From the NCBI GenBank assembly GCA_013141435.1, contig JABFQZ010000027.1, positions 1 to 64,000 on the forward strand: a stretch of DNA of 64,000 nucleotides. Direction: 5' to 3'. Position 1 is the first letter of the stretch. Each line of letters begins with the position of its first letter. A program made the translations under genes and the position numbers. The notes under the pieces were generated by a model. The model saw only the letters and a program-made list of their open reading frames with translations, made no database searches and was not told where the DNA came from. Below, piece by piece: positions 1-8,447 of the stretch. The DNA comes from Ferruginibacter sp. Lineage in GTDB: Bacteria > Bacteroidota > Bacteroidia > Chitinophagales > Chitinophagaceae.

Positions 1-2924
1 GCTATTTTGGTAGTAGTGGTGTTGGTTAATTCTACCCAAGTATTGCTACTAGCATTGTAGTATTTCATAGAGCCACGCTGGGTATAATAATCTAACTCGG
101 CATTTGGACCCGATGGACCTGTAATGGAAGTACCATAGCCAGTAGATGAAAGGGCACTAACGTTTTCTCTCCATGCTGTAGCCACGGAAGGGGTAGTTGC
201 ATCTAAAGTAAAAGGTAAAATTGGTGCAGCTAAAAAACGCCAAGCTTTGTACCCTGCCAAATAACGCTCTACAATAAAACGATAAGTGCTATTATATACA
301 ATTGTTGGTGCAGTACCAGCACAATCTGCCACATGTGCTGTTCTGCTTGAAGTAGAGAGAAGCGTAATATTGCCAGTATTAAGTGTTGTTTTTGTACCTG
401 TAGTTAATTTTATTTCGTTTTTTACGTTAAAGCTAGAGTCAACCGATAAACCTGCTGCACTGGTATTGTTGTTGGTAACATCGTAAAAAGTGGTTTGGCT
501 AGTACCAGTTTCTGCCCAAAATTTTTGAGCTGTTGTACCCGAAAAAATAATTCTACCACCTACAGCATTAAAGGTAGCACCTGCTTTTCTGTGCATATCG
601 CTTGCTACCGACACAATTAGCGAAGGGTATTTTATTCCACTACCACTTAAAGTTAAAAAACCATAATTATTCACATTTTCTGCAAAACCTGGTATTTCTT
701 GGCTAATAAGACCATTAAAGTTTACTGTACTAGCGGCACTTAAATTATAATTAGCATAGTTTGATGGGAAATTGCTTGTTTGATTCATACCCATATCGCC
801 ACCGCTACAATTGAGTGTACCATTGGCTGGTATAGCAAGTGTACCTTGGTAAGTGGTGGCATTTGTATTTTGCTTATTATTATCTATTGCCTGCCCAGCA
901 TCAATATTCATAGTAGAGCTACCATAAATAGTTAAATTATTTATTGGTTTAATAAATGGATAGCCTGCAAAAGGTGAAGCGCCGTATGTAGATGCAGTAA
1001 AGGTTACTGTAGGGTTTATGGTACCTGCACTATTACCTATTGCAATATTACCTGGTACAAAATAATATAATTTTAATTTATCTGTAACTACTTGAGGAGA
1101 TGTACCTTCAAAACTTAATGTGCCTGCATCAAACAATACAGTGGAGGAAGTTTCGCCTAAGGTTAAATTACCTTTCATTATAAATTTACATACATCAGTA
1201 TTATTTACACCTTGCAAAGTTAATGTATTTCCTTGCCATTTGGAAAAAGCACTTTGTCCTCTTTGTGCAGATGTACCATCATCTAACACACAATTACCTA
1301 CAAATGTAGTAACTGCAGTATTACCAGCCTGAAAAGCAATTCTTGAATAACTACTTTCGTTTAATGAATTTGCTAGTGTATTACCAGTTACAGTCATTAT
1401 GTTTCCATTAATAATATTAATACTATTTGCATTTTGTGCATTGTTAGGGTAAGCAGTTGTACTAGCAATTTTGCATAACAAATCTCCACCAATTAAAATA
1501 CTGCCAGTGGTGCTAGATACTGTTATTTCGTAACTTCTTGTAACGTTTGTGCCAGTACAAGATGCCGCATTTATAACAGTAAGGTTTGCTGTTGTAGTAA
1601 ATGTTCTGCTATTAATATCTAATATAAATGGCATAAATGTTGTAATTGCTCCAATGCCATTTATAGTAAGAGAGTTTATAGTAGTGTTTGCAGACAAACT
1701 TACAGTATATGCTGCTGCAACATCATCAAGGTTCATAATTAAATCGTCGCCAGCTGTGGGTGCTGAAGTAGGAATCCAGTTAGCTCCAGTATTAAAATTT
1801 GTACCTGCTGTACCACCAGCAACACCTGCACCATTCCAATATTTTCTTGTACCGCCTGTAGTAAGTGTTGTAACATTGCCAGTAAGTGGCGATGTGGTTA
1901 GATATCTATTTGTACCACAACCAGTTTGAAAAGCATACACCCAATACCAATATTGAGTACCAGCTGCAAGTCCAGTAGAGGTAAATGTAGTATTGTCATC
2001 ATTATCTATAACTAAAGTAGTAGCACCTAATGCTGTACTGCCTATTGCGTAGCTTGTACCACTACTAGGATTAGTAGGCGCTGCTGCTGTAGTAGTGCGT
2101 ACTACTAAATAATTTGTAGCAGATACCGAAAAGGTAAAAGTGCCATTAATTGCAGTAGTAGATATTGCTTTTAGTACCAACCCCGTTGGCTGAGCAGTAG
2201 GTGTAACACAAGATGTTGTGTAAGTAAGTATTACTTGTCCATCGGCTCCTTTTCCACCACCTTCAGTAGCGCCTCTACCACCTGCACCACCACCACCATA
2301 AATATTGCCAGCAGTACCCCAGCTAACAACAGTAACACCTGCTCCACCAGCCCCTCCACCAGTATTTCGCAAAGCTCCAGCAGTTGCTCCAGTAGCATTT
2401 CTACCATTACCACCAGTGCCTGCACCACCACCACCGCCACCAGATGTTGTATTATTTGGACCTACATCTCCGTTGCCTCCTTTTTTATCGCTTGCACCAC
2501 CTGCAGAAACTCCACCTGCTCCTCCTGCTCCATTAATTGTTGTAGCCATACCACCACCAGTACCACCCAAGGCAATATTAGCACCAGCAAAGTCAGATTG
2601 GCCTCCAGTAACACCGTTTGCTCCAGGCCAGCCCCAATCGCCTACACCAACAGTAATGCCATAAGTAGTACCTGGTACAACAGTATATGTTCCTGTTGTA
2701 TATGCCCCACCACCTCCACCACCACCACATCTGGTAGCACTACCTGGTCCACCTGAACCACCTGCACCCCAAGCTTGCACTGTTACTGCAGTTACACCTA
2801 TGGGGCATGTCCAATAGCCAGATGAGGTATAAGTTACTGTTTGCGCAAAAATATTTTGCGCAAAAAATGTAAAACATAACAATAAAAAACTGTGCAATTT
2901 TAGAATAAGTAATTTTTTTTTCAT
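1..2924 (-). CDS. Large secreted glycine-rich surface protein (3' end outside window)
   Basis: Starts at an ATG at 2924 and stays open for 974 codons to the left edge, so the C-terminus is missing. Residues 1-28 form a signal peptide ending NIFAQ. About 29-55 reads like the start of a glycine-rich domain (TCPIGVTAVTVQAWGAGG), followed by very Gly-rich sequence to about residue 237. A Thr/Ser-rich fibronectin-III-like stretch follows (about 240-355), then long Asn/Thr-rich sequence with repeated short beta-strand patterns (for example NTGANWIPTSAPTAGDD), typical of beta-solenoid surface proteins. A type IX secretion C-terminal domain would be expected beyond the edge (inference). No enzymatic motif was seen. 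The antisense strand of the Gly-rich part gives Ser/Thr/Cys-rich spurious ORFs. Probably an exported adhesin-like or matrix protein. Confidence 0.85.
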   Translation of the reverse strand, partial: MKKKLLILKLHSFLLLCFTFFAQNIFAQTVTYTSSGYWTCPIGVTAVTVQAWGAGGSGGPGSATRCGGGGGGGAYTTGTYTVVPGTTYGITVGVGDWGWPGANGVTGGQSDFAGANIALGGTGGGMATTINGAGGAGGVSAGGASDKKGGNGDVGPNNTTSGGGGGGAGTGGNGRNATGATAGALRNTGGGAGGAGVTVVSWGTAGNIYGGGGAGGRGATEGGGKGADGQVILTYTTSCVTPTAQPTGLVLKAISTTAINGTFTFSVSATNYLVVRTTTAAAPTNPSSGTSYAIGSTALGATTLVIDNDDNTTFTSTGLAAGTQYWYWVYAFQTGCGTNRYLTTSPLTGNVTTLTTGGTRKYWNGAGVAGGTAGTNFNTGANWIPTSAPTAGDDLIMNLDDVAAAYTVSLSANTTINSLTINGIGAITTFMPFILDINSRTFTTTANLTVINAASCTGTNVTRSYEITVSSTTGSILIGGDLLCKIASTTAYPNNAQNANSINIINGNIMTVTGNTLANSLNESSYSRIAFQAGNTAVTTFVGNCVLDDGTSAQRGQSAFSKWQGNTLTLQGVNNTDVCKFIMKGNLTLGETSSTVLFDAGTLSFEGTSPQVVTDKLKLYYFVPGNIAIGNSAGTINPTVTFTASTYGASPFAGYPFIKPINNLTIYGSSTMNIDAGQAIDNNKQNTNATTYQGTLAIPANGTLNCSGGDMGMNQTSNFPSNYANYNLSAASTVNFNGLISQEIPGFAENVNNYGFLTLSGSGIKYPSLIVSVASDMHRKAGATFNAVGGRIIFSGTTAQKFWAETGTSQTTFYDVTNNNTSAAGLSVDSSFNVKNEIKLTTGTKTTLNTGNITLLSTSSRTAHVADCAGTAPTIVYNSTYRFIVERYLAGYKAWRFLAAPILPFTLDATTPSVATAWRENVSALSSTGYGTSITGPSGPNAELDYYTQRGSMKYYNASSNTWVELTNTTTTKI

Positions 2925-3093
2925 ATAAAATGTGGTAGTTTTTGGGGGTTTATCACCTAGTATCATATAACATGTATTACACTAACGCATTAGTGAAACA
3001 ATTATTGTATAAAACAAAAGTATAGCAGATGAAAAATGAATTTGGTAACCCAAACCACTATTAAATAGTAGTGTTTTTTCTAAGGTGTATAGT

Positions 3094-3119
3094 TATTTTT
3101 CTATAACGACAGAAAAATA
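3094..3119 (-). terminator. Possible terminator after copA
   Basis: A 9-bp AT-rich stem (3094-3102 with 3111-3119, 8-nt loop) lies 25 bp past the copper ATPase stop on its strand. It is weak because the stem is almost all A/T, so this is only a candidate. Confidence 0.3.
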
Positions 3120-3144
3120 GAAGTATATTTTTGTATAAGTTTAG

Positions 3145-5256
3145 TTAAATTACTTTTTTTACAAATAACCTAACACTATTTACAGCCAATACAATATCGC
3201 TAAAGCCCATGGCCAGTGCTGCAAGTGTGGGTGTAAGTAAGCCAAATGCTGCAATAGGTATAGCAACAATATTATAAATAAATGCCCAAAATAAATTTTG
3301 TTGTATTGTTATAAAAGTATGTTTGCCAAGGCCAAGAGCAAGTGGTAAGTTTTTAATACCACTATTCATCAAAATTACATCGGCGCTTTGCATAGCTACC
3401 TGCGATGCTTCGCTAAGCGTTATACCTAATGTAGCTTTTGCTAATGCTGGTGCATCATTTATACCATCACCTATCATTGCTGTAGGTGTGGTTGCATTTA
3501 ATGATGCAATTTTATCCATTTTTTGTGCTGGTGTTTGCTCTGCAAATACTTCATTTATGCCAAGATGTTTGGCAATGGTTTCGCATTTTATAGCAGTGTC
3601 GCCACTAAGCAAAATAGTTTTTATATTTTTATTGTGCAACCAAGCCATTACTTGTTTTGCTTCGGGGCGTATTTCATCTTGCACATCTATCCAACCAATT
3701 TGTATGCCATTTTTTGTTAGGTAAATATTATGTTGGTCGGTATTTTTTGCGGCCAATATTTTAAAAGAGCCTGCTTCAAATACATTGCCTTCATTATCTA
3801 TTGCTCTTATGCCCAGCCCTTTTATTTCTTCTATTTTTTTCCAATTAATGGCGTCGTTTGTTTTCCATGCTATAAAAGTTTTAGCTATTGGGTGGTTCGA
3901 TATTTTTTCTAATGAGTAAACAATATTTTTAAAAGTTATTTCATCAATAGTGGTATTAAAATTTTGGATTGAAAAATGACCAGTTGTAAGTGTACCTGTT
4001 TTATCGAATACAACTTGTTTAATGGTTTTAAACAATTCTAATGCCGATGCATTTTTAAAAAGCACTCCTTTTTTTGCTGCTCTGCCTAACCCTACGGCAA
4101 TGGCAGCAGGGGTTGCAAGCCCCATAGCACAAGGGCAAGATATTACCAATACAGCTATTGCTCTCATTAGTGCATTGTTGCTACTAATATCAAATACAAA
4201 ATAATTTAATAAAAATGTGGCTACCGCAAGTACAATAACTGTAGGTACAAAAATGGCACTTATTTTATCTGCCAATAGTTGCATAGGTGGTTTTTCGGCT
4301 TGTGCATCTTCTACCATTTTTACAATACCAGATAGTACAGTATCTTTACCTGCTGCTGTTACTTGTGCTTTTATTAATCCATTTTCTAATACACTACCTC
4401 CTATCAAAAAATCTTTTTTTGTTTTTGCTAATGGTAAACTTTCGCCTGTAATTATAGCTTCGTTTACCAAACAATCGCCCCACAATATTTTGCAATCGGC
4501 TGGTACTTGCTCACCATTTTTTATTAAAACCAGATCACCATTTTTTAAAAAAATATTTTCAATTGCAAAAATTTGTTCTTTATGTTCATCATCAAAAGCA
4601 ATCATATTAGCCATTACTTTTTGCGATGCTGTAAGTGTACGTACAGCTTTTTGGGTAGATTGTATAGATGCTTCTTCTAAATAATTGCCTAAAAAAACCA
4701 ATGTAATTATGGAAGCTGTTGTTTCAAAAAACAAATACGATTCGCCAAGATGAAATATAGCGCCTACAAGGCTATAAATAAATGAAGCTAATGCACCTAC
4801 GGTAATTAGCAAATTCATATTAGAAATGCCATGTAATAAACTTTTTACAGCGCTTTGACCAAAAAAATACATGCCTATCAAAAATACAGGAAGACACAAA
4901 GCAAGCTGCACCCAAGGGTTCATAAGCGCATGTATATGCAATGGCGCTGGCAACATATGAAGCATGAGCACTACTGTAAATGGCAATGTAAAAAGAAACC
5001 GCTGTTTATTATTGCTTAAAAAAGATTTTTTTTCTACAACGAATGGCTCTTTTTTATCAATAACTTTATAACCCAGTTTTTTTATACCTTGTTTTAAAAT
5101 ATTGTCGTTGTTATTTTCAACAACAGTAAAACTTACATCGCCTGTTATTGGGTTTACTTTTATATCTTCTAACCCTTCTTTTTTCAAATAGTTAGATACG
5201 CTCAATGCACAATTGCTGCATGTCATTCCTTCTACTTTCCAATCAATTGTTTCCAT
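3145..5256 (-). CDS. copA: Copper-translocating P1B-type ATPase
   Basis: Inner-membrane ATPase exporting Cu(I) (family knowledge). It has one N-terminal heavy-metal-associated domain with GMTCSNC (Cys13, Cys16), several membrane segments (about 85-200 and 335-385), the actuator motif TGES (270-273), the copper-type CPC motif in the membrane (374-376), the phosphorylation site DKTGT (Asp418), the P1B HP dipeptide (455-456) and the hinge GDGINDAP (596-603). The 703-aa length suits a single-HMA CopA. CPC favours Cu(I)/Ag(I) over Zn/Cd; a CcoI/FixI-type role in oxidase assembly cannot be excluded, but no cco genes are adjacent. The start at 5256 sits 5 nt after a predicted -7 element, so the mRNA may be leaderless. 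It is divergent from tsaE. Confidence 0.93.
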   Translation of the reverse strand: METIDWKVEGMTCSNCALSVSNYLKKEGLEDIKVNPITGDVSFTVVENNNDNILKQGIKKLGYKVIDKKEPFVVEKKSFLSNNKQRFLFTLPFTVVLMLHMLPAPLHIHALMNPWVQLALCLPVFLIGMYFFGQSAVKSLLHGISNMNLLITVGALASFIYSLVGAIFHLGESYLFFETTASIITLVFLGNYLEEASIQSTQKAVRTLTASQKVMANMIAFDDEHKEQIFAIENIFLKNGDLVLIKNGEQVPADCKILWGDCLVNEAIITGESLPLAKTKKDFLIGGSVLENGLIKAQVTAAGKDTVLSGIVKMVEDAQAEKPPMQLLADKISAIFVPTVIVLAVATFLLNYFVFDISSNNALMRAIAVLVISCPCAMGLATPAAIAVGLGRAAKKGVLFKNASALELFKTIKQVVFDKTGTLTTGHFSIQNFNTTIDEITFKNIVYSLEKISNHPIAKTFIAWKTNDAINWKKIEEIKGLGIRAIDNEGNVFEAGSFKILAAKNTDQHNIYLTKNGIQIGWIDVQDEIRPEAKQVMAWLHNKNIKTILLSGDTAIKCETIAKHLGINEVFAEQTPAQKMDKIASLNATTPTAMIGDGINDAPALAKATLGITLSEASQVAMQSADVILMNSGIKNLPLALGLGKHTFITIQQNLFWAFIYNIVAIPIAAFGLLTPTLAALAMGFSDIVLAVNSVRLFVKKVI

Positions 5257-5260
5257 ATTG

Positions 5261-5268
5261 CAAAATTA
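5261..5268 (-). promoter_or_regulatory. Predicted -7 element of copA (TAATTTTG)
   Basis: On the minus strand TAATTTTG is followed by four bases and the copA ATG (5256). It matches the Bacteroidetes TAnnTTTG -7 consensus and implies a start of transcription at or next to the ATG. No convincing -33 TTG at normal spacing was found. Confidence 0.5.
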
Positions 5269-5306
5269 TTGTGCATTATTCATATTTAATTACTCAATTA
5301 GAAAAT

Positions 5307-5314
5307 TATCTTTG
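5307..5314 (+). promoter_or_regulatory. Predicted -7 element of tsaE (TATCTTTG)
   Basis: TATCTTTG is followed by CAAC and the ATG at 5319. The arrangement mirrors the copA promoter on the other strand, so a 62-bp gap holds two divergent, apparently leaderless promoters. A -33 element is not evident. Confidence 0.55.
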
Positions 5315-5318
5315 CAAC

Positions 5319-5729
5319 ATGGATGTACATTTTTTGTTAGAAGAAATAAATAAAGTTGCTCAAAATTTTATAAAAGAAATAGGGCAGAAAAAAGTTATAG
5401 CCTTGCATGGACAAATGGGAGCAGGCAAAACAACTTTTGTACATGCTATTTGTAATGCATTAGATATAAAATCGGCTGTAAGTAGCCCTACGTTTTCTAT
5501 CATAAACGAATATAAAAGTAATAATGGTAATATTATTTACCATTTAGATTTATACAGATTAAAAAATGAACAAGAAGCCATAAATGCAGGAGTAGAGGAT
5601 TGCTTTTATAGTGGTAATTTATGCTTGGTAGAGTGGCCCGAAATTACACCCGAATTATTTCCAATAGATGTAGTGCACTGCTATCTAACTCTTTCTGGAA
5701 ATAATGAGCGAAGGCTAGAAATAAAATAG
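5319..5729 (+). CDS. tsaE: tRNA threonylcarbamoyladenosine biosynthesis ATPase TsaE
   Basis: P-loop ATPase working with TsaB/TsaD to make the t6A modification at A37 of ANN-decoding tRNAs in the cytoplasm (family knowledge). The Walker A is GQMGAGKTT (31-39). SSPTFSIINEY, the HLDLYRL segment and LVEWPE near the C-terminal third are TsaE hallmarks. At 136 aa it has the usual length. A longer ORF begins upstream at 5205, but it would overlap the copA start and run through the predicted promoter; the ATG at 5319 lies 5 nt after TATCTTTG and gives the normal family N-terminus. No tsaB/tsaD genes are adjacent. Confidence 0.92.
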   Translation: MDVHFLLEEINKVAQNFIKEIGQKKVIALHGQMGAGKTTFVHAICNALDIKSAVSSPTFSIINEYKSNNGNIIYHLDLYRLKNEQEAINAGVEDCFYSGNLCLVEWPEITPELFPIDVVHCYLTLSGNNERRLEIK

Positions 5730-5772
5730 TAAATTGCTTGTAACTACCTTTACCAAATTTAATATTGACAAC

Positions 5773-5780
5773 TATCTTTG
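5773..5780 (+). promoter_or_regulatory. Predicted -7 element upstream of ald
   Basis: TATCTTTG lies 29 bp before the alanine dehydrogenase ATG. TTGACA at 5765-5770 is too close to act as a -33/-35 box for it, and no other TTG at 17-20 bp was found, so the call rests on the -7 match alone. Confidence 0.4.
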
Positions 5781-5809
5781 TACACAATTAAATAATTTAC
5801 TACGTTATT

Positions 5810-7024
5810 ATGGCTACTACCAACCCTTTTGTATTACCATCGCTTACATACGAAACTTTAGAAGAAACTTTGGATATAAAACCCAAAAAAGGATCGCTTT
5901 TTATTGGTATTCCAAAAGAAGATTCATTTAATGAAAATAGGATTGCACTTACGCCAGATGCTGTAAGTGTAATAGTAGCAAATGGCCACAAGGTTTGTGT
6001 AGAAACCAATGCAGGTATTGGTGCACATTATAGCGATAATGATTATAGCGAAGCAGGTGCTAAAATTTGTTTGAATAAAGAACAAGTTTTTGAAGCAGAT
6101 ATTATTGTAAAAAGTGCACCAGTAAGTATAGAAGAATGTGCATTTTTAAAGCTAAATCAATACATAATTTCGCCAATACATTTAGCCGAAATGAAGCAAG
6201 AAATTTTAGAAAAAATGATGCTTAAAAAAATTACAGCATTAAGTTTCGAAAATTTAAAAGACGATAGTGGCCATAACCCAATAGTACGAAGTATGAGTGA
6301 AATAGCCGGCTCGGCAGTAATGCTAATTGCTGGCCAGTATTTAAACAATGCTAATAACGGAAAGGGCGTATTGGTAGGCGGTATAAGTGGCATACCGCCT
6401 ACTAAAGTTATTATTATTGGTGCAGGCATTGTAGGAGAATATGCTGCACGTACGGCTTTAGCAATTGGCGCAAGTGTAAAAATTTTCGATAATAGTATTT
6501 ACCGCTTAAAAAGATTGCAAAATAATATTGGTGGCAGGCTGTGGACATCGGTAATAGAGCCAAAAATACTTGCAAAGCAATTAAAAACATGCGATGTAGC
6601 TGTGGGCGCTTTGGGCAATGATGGCGGACGTACACCATTAATAGTAACCGACGAAATGGTGAGCAATATGCGACCAGGTAGTGTAATTGTAGATGTTAGT
6701 ATAGATCATGGTGGTTGTTTTGAAACCAGCCAAGCTACTACTCACAAAAACCCTATTTTTAAAAAATATGATATAATACATTATTGTGTACCCAATATTC
6801 CTAGCAGTTTTGCTCGTACTGCATCGCAAGCTATAAGCAATGTACTTATGCCTTTGCTAATAGAAACAGCAGATGATGGTGGAATAGATAAAACTATTTG
6901 GCATAAAATAAATATACGCACAGGTATTTATATGTTTAAAGGCTCATTAACTAATTTTCATTTGAGCCAAAAATTTAATTTAAAATTTACCGATTTGAAT
7001 TTGCTTATTGCAAGTAGGAGGTAA
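5810..7024 (+). CDS. ald: Alanine dehydrogenase family protein
   Basis: Member of the alanine dehydrogenase / transhydrogenase-alpha family, catalysing NAD-dependent interconversion of L-alanine and pyruvate plus ammonia (family knowledge). The N-terminal domain has GIPKE (33-37), NENRIALTP (41-49), a substrate-binding Lys in IIVKSAP (Lys101) and the catalytic His in SPIHLA (His124). The Rossmann domain has VIIIGAGIVGEYAA with the GxGxxG at 204-209. At 404 aa it is slightly longer than usual, with about 30 extra residues before the conserved start. The start ATG is preceded by a predicted promoter. Possible alternative: a related Bacteroidetes dehydrogenase of unproven substrate. Confidence 0.85.
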   Translation: MATTNPFVLPSLTYETLEETLDIKPKKGSLFIGIPKEDSFNENRIALTPDAVSVIVANGHKVCVETNAGIGAHYSDNDYSEAGAKICLNKEQVFEADIIVKSAPVSIEECAFLKLNQYIISPIHLAEMKQEILEKMMLKKITALSFENLKDDSGHNPIVRSMSEIAGSAVMLIAGQYLNNANNGKGVLVGGISGIPPTKVIIIGAGIVGEYAARTALAIGASVKIFDNSIYRLKRLQNNIGGRLWTSVIEPKILAKQLKTCDVAVGALGNDGGRTPLIVTDEMVSNMRPGSVIVDVSIDHGGCFETSQATTHKNPIFKKYDIIHYCVPNIPSSFARTASQAISNVLMPLLIETADDGGIDKTIWHKINIRTGIYMFKGSLTNFHLSQKFNLKFTDLNLLIASRR

Positions 7025-7049
7025 ATTAATTAACTATTTTATTTTTTTT

Positions 7050-7568
7050 ATGAAAAAATTTCTTGTGATTTTATTATTTTTTCCATTATTTTCAATTGCT
7101 CAAAAATGCACTGGACGTTTTGAAAACGATACACTTTATACAAGCAATGGTTTTAAAATGTATAAGGGTCAAAACTTACAAATGGGTGTAGGAAAAGGAC
7201 CTAAAGGCACTTTTAGGTTTGTAAATATAAAAGGAGATATAACTAGTTTTTATGTAGCAAATACAATAGTAAAAATTAGAAAATTAAAGAATTTCGGAAT
7301 TTCTTCTTTAGGAAATGGATACATTACCATTATAGGTTCTATTATCTATAAAGATGGCTCTAAAGGAGGCGTAAATTTACATGTAGCTTTTGATAAAGCT
7401 ATAGAATCTGTAGTTGGCGATAGCGAAATAATTGTGCCTGCCGAATTTAGAAAACAGAAAGTTGAAAATGCTTCTTTAGAAATAGAAAGGTTATACAAAC
7501 TTTATCAAAATGGTGTTTTAACGAAAGAGGAATTTGAGGCTCAAAAAAAGAAAGTTTTGAGTGACTAA
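7050..7568 (+). CDS. Secreted SHOCT-domain protein
   Basis: The chosen start at 7050 begins a clear signal peptide (MKKFLVILLFFPLFSIAQ); the upstream in-frame codons from 7008 lie inside the ald end and would spoil it. The middle (about 20-130) is beta-rich and of unknown function. The last 30 residues (LERLYKLYQNGVLTKEEFE-like) are a SHOCT motif, a short C-terminal helical hairpin found in many unrelated bacterial proteins and thought to mediate oligomerisation or membrane association. It lies 25 nt after ald and 21 nt before the GNAT gene on the same strand, so it may be co-transcribed. Exported to the periplasm or outer surface (inference). Confidence 0.7.
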   Translation: MKKFLVILLFFPLFSIAQKCTGRFENDTLYTSNGFKMYKGQNLQMGVGKGPKGTFRFVNIKGDITSFYVANTIVKIRKLKNFGISSLGNGYITIIGSIIYKDGSKGGVNLHVAFDKAIESVVGDSEIIVPAEFRKQKVENASLEIERLYKLYQNGVLTKEEFEAQKKKVLSD

Positions 7569-7589
7569 AATAAATTATAAAAATTAGCT

Positions 7590-8138
7590 ATGGAAAATTT
7601 TTCTTTCTTGCCATTTCAAAATGTAGAATCGGATAGGTTATTGTTAAGGCAAATTATAGCTGCTGATGTAAATGAAATATTTGCATTGCGAAGTAATGCA
7701 GATATAATGAAGTATATACCTCGGCCATTGTGCAATACAAAAGATGAAGCATTAGCATATATAAAAATACTGCAAGATAATTTAGAAAAAAATGAGGCTT
7801 GCAATTGGGCCATAACTTTAAAAGGAAACACAAAGCTAATTGGAATTATAGGCCATTATAGAATACGATGGGAGCATTATAGAAGTGAGATTGGCTATAT
7901 GCTTCTGCCAGAATATTATGCCAAAGGTATTGCCACCGAAGCGGTAAAAATGATGGTAGATTTTGGTTTTAACCAAATGAATATGCATTCGCTAGAAGGC
8001 ATTATAGCGCCAGAAAACATAGCTTCGGCTAGGGTTTTAGAAAAAAATAATTTTGTAAAAGAAGCACATTTAATAGAAAATGAATTTTTTGATGGTAGGT
8101 TTTTGGATACGGTTATTTATTCTTTGAGAAAGCAATAA
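7590..8138 (+). CDS. GNAT N-acetyltransferase, RimJ/RimL-like
   Basis: A 182-aa single-domain acetyltransferase of the Acetyltransf_3 type. It begins with the family-typical ESDRLLLRQI (about 13-22), has the beta4 segment IGIIGHYRIRWEHYRSEIGYMLLP and the acetyl-CoA-binding segment YAKGIATEAVKMMVDFGF, and ends with the usual ASARVLEKNNFVKE motif. It would transfer acetyl from acetyl-CoA to an amine: a ribosomal-protein N-terminus, an amino acid or a small molecule. The substrate cannot be read from the sequence. Confidence 0.85.
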   Translation: MENFSFLPFQNVESDRLLLRQIIAADVNEIFALRSNADIMKYIPRPLCNTKDEALAYIKILQDNLEKNEACNWAITLKGNTKLIGIIGHYRIRWEHYRSEIGYMLLPEYYAKGIATEAVKMMVDFGFNQMNMHSLEGIIAPENIASARVLEKNNFVKEAHLIENEFFDGRFLDTVIYSLRKQ

Positions 8139-8212
8139 TTTTTTTGTTAGTTTTATTTTTGAGCACAAAAAAAGTTGAATAAAGATTTGCTGCTGGGCAT
8201 AGCCCGCATTGG

Positions 8213-8278
8213 CAGTAGTAGCTGCTGCAAAGTACAAGCCCTAAATTATTAATTTACTTGCTTGCAGCACTACTACAG
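8213..8278. repeat. GC-richer imperfect inverted repeat
   Basis: Left arm 8213-8232 and right arm 8261-8278 are imperfectly complementary (shared core CTGCAAG/CAGCACTACTA-like). The surrounding 8190-8300 is clearly less AT-rich than its flanks. A 21-codon minus-strand ORF starting at 8319 runs into it. It may be a dispersed repeat or a small structured RNA; nothing identifies it. Confidence 0.35.
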
Positions 8279-8357
8279 AAAGGCGGATACAATTGTTCAT
8301 TTTTGGTTCTTATGCTCATGCTCCAAAATATAGATACATGATACTTTTCTTTTTTTT

Positions 8358-8391
8358 AACCTATAAGGTCTTCAAATAGACCTTATAGGTT
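8358..8391. terminator. Bidirectional terminator, first hairpin
   Basis: Perfect 14-bp stem (8358-8371 with 8378-8391) and 6-nt loop, flanked by T8 on the left and A7 on the right, so it has a U-tract in either direction. It lies between the convergent GNAT and typA genes. Confidence 0.8.
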
Positions 8392-8396
8392 AAAAA

Positions 8397-8430
8397 AAAC
8401 TCCCGATTATTGTACAATAATCGGGAGTTT
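8397..8430. terminator. Perfect 34-bp palindrome, typA terminator
   Basis: The 34 bp at 8397-8430 are a perfect palindrome without loop (half site core CTCCCGATTATTG). It sits 18 bp after the typA stop and directly abuts the preceding hairpin, giving two terminators in tandem between convergent genes. Confidence 0.75.
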
Positions 8431-8447
8431 AAAATATTAAAATAATC

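Noticed and set aside
2231..2756. Several overlapping ORFs rich in Ser/Thr/Cys or Pro on both strands
   Set aside because: They are shadows of the Gly-rich coding region of the minus-strand gene 1-2924; their low-complexity composition is the antisense or out-of-frame reading of glycine codons.
5765..5780. TTGACA next to TATCTTTG read as a classical sigma-70 -35/-10 pair
   Set aside because: The two elements are only 2 bp apart, far too close for any sigma-70 promoter; only the TAnnTTTG match was kept.
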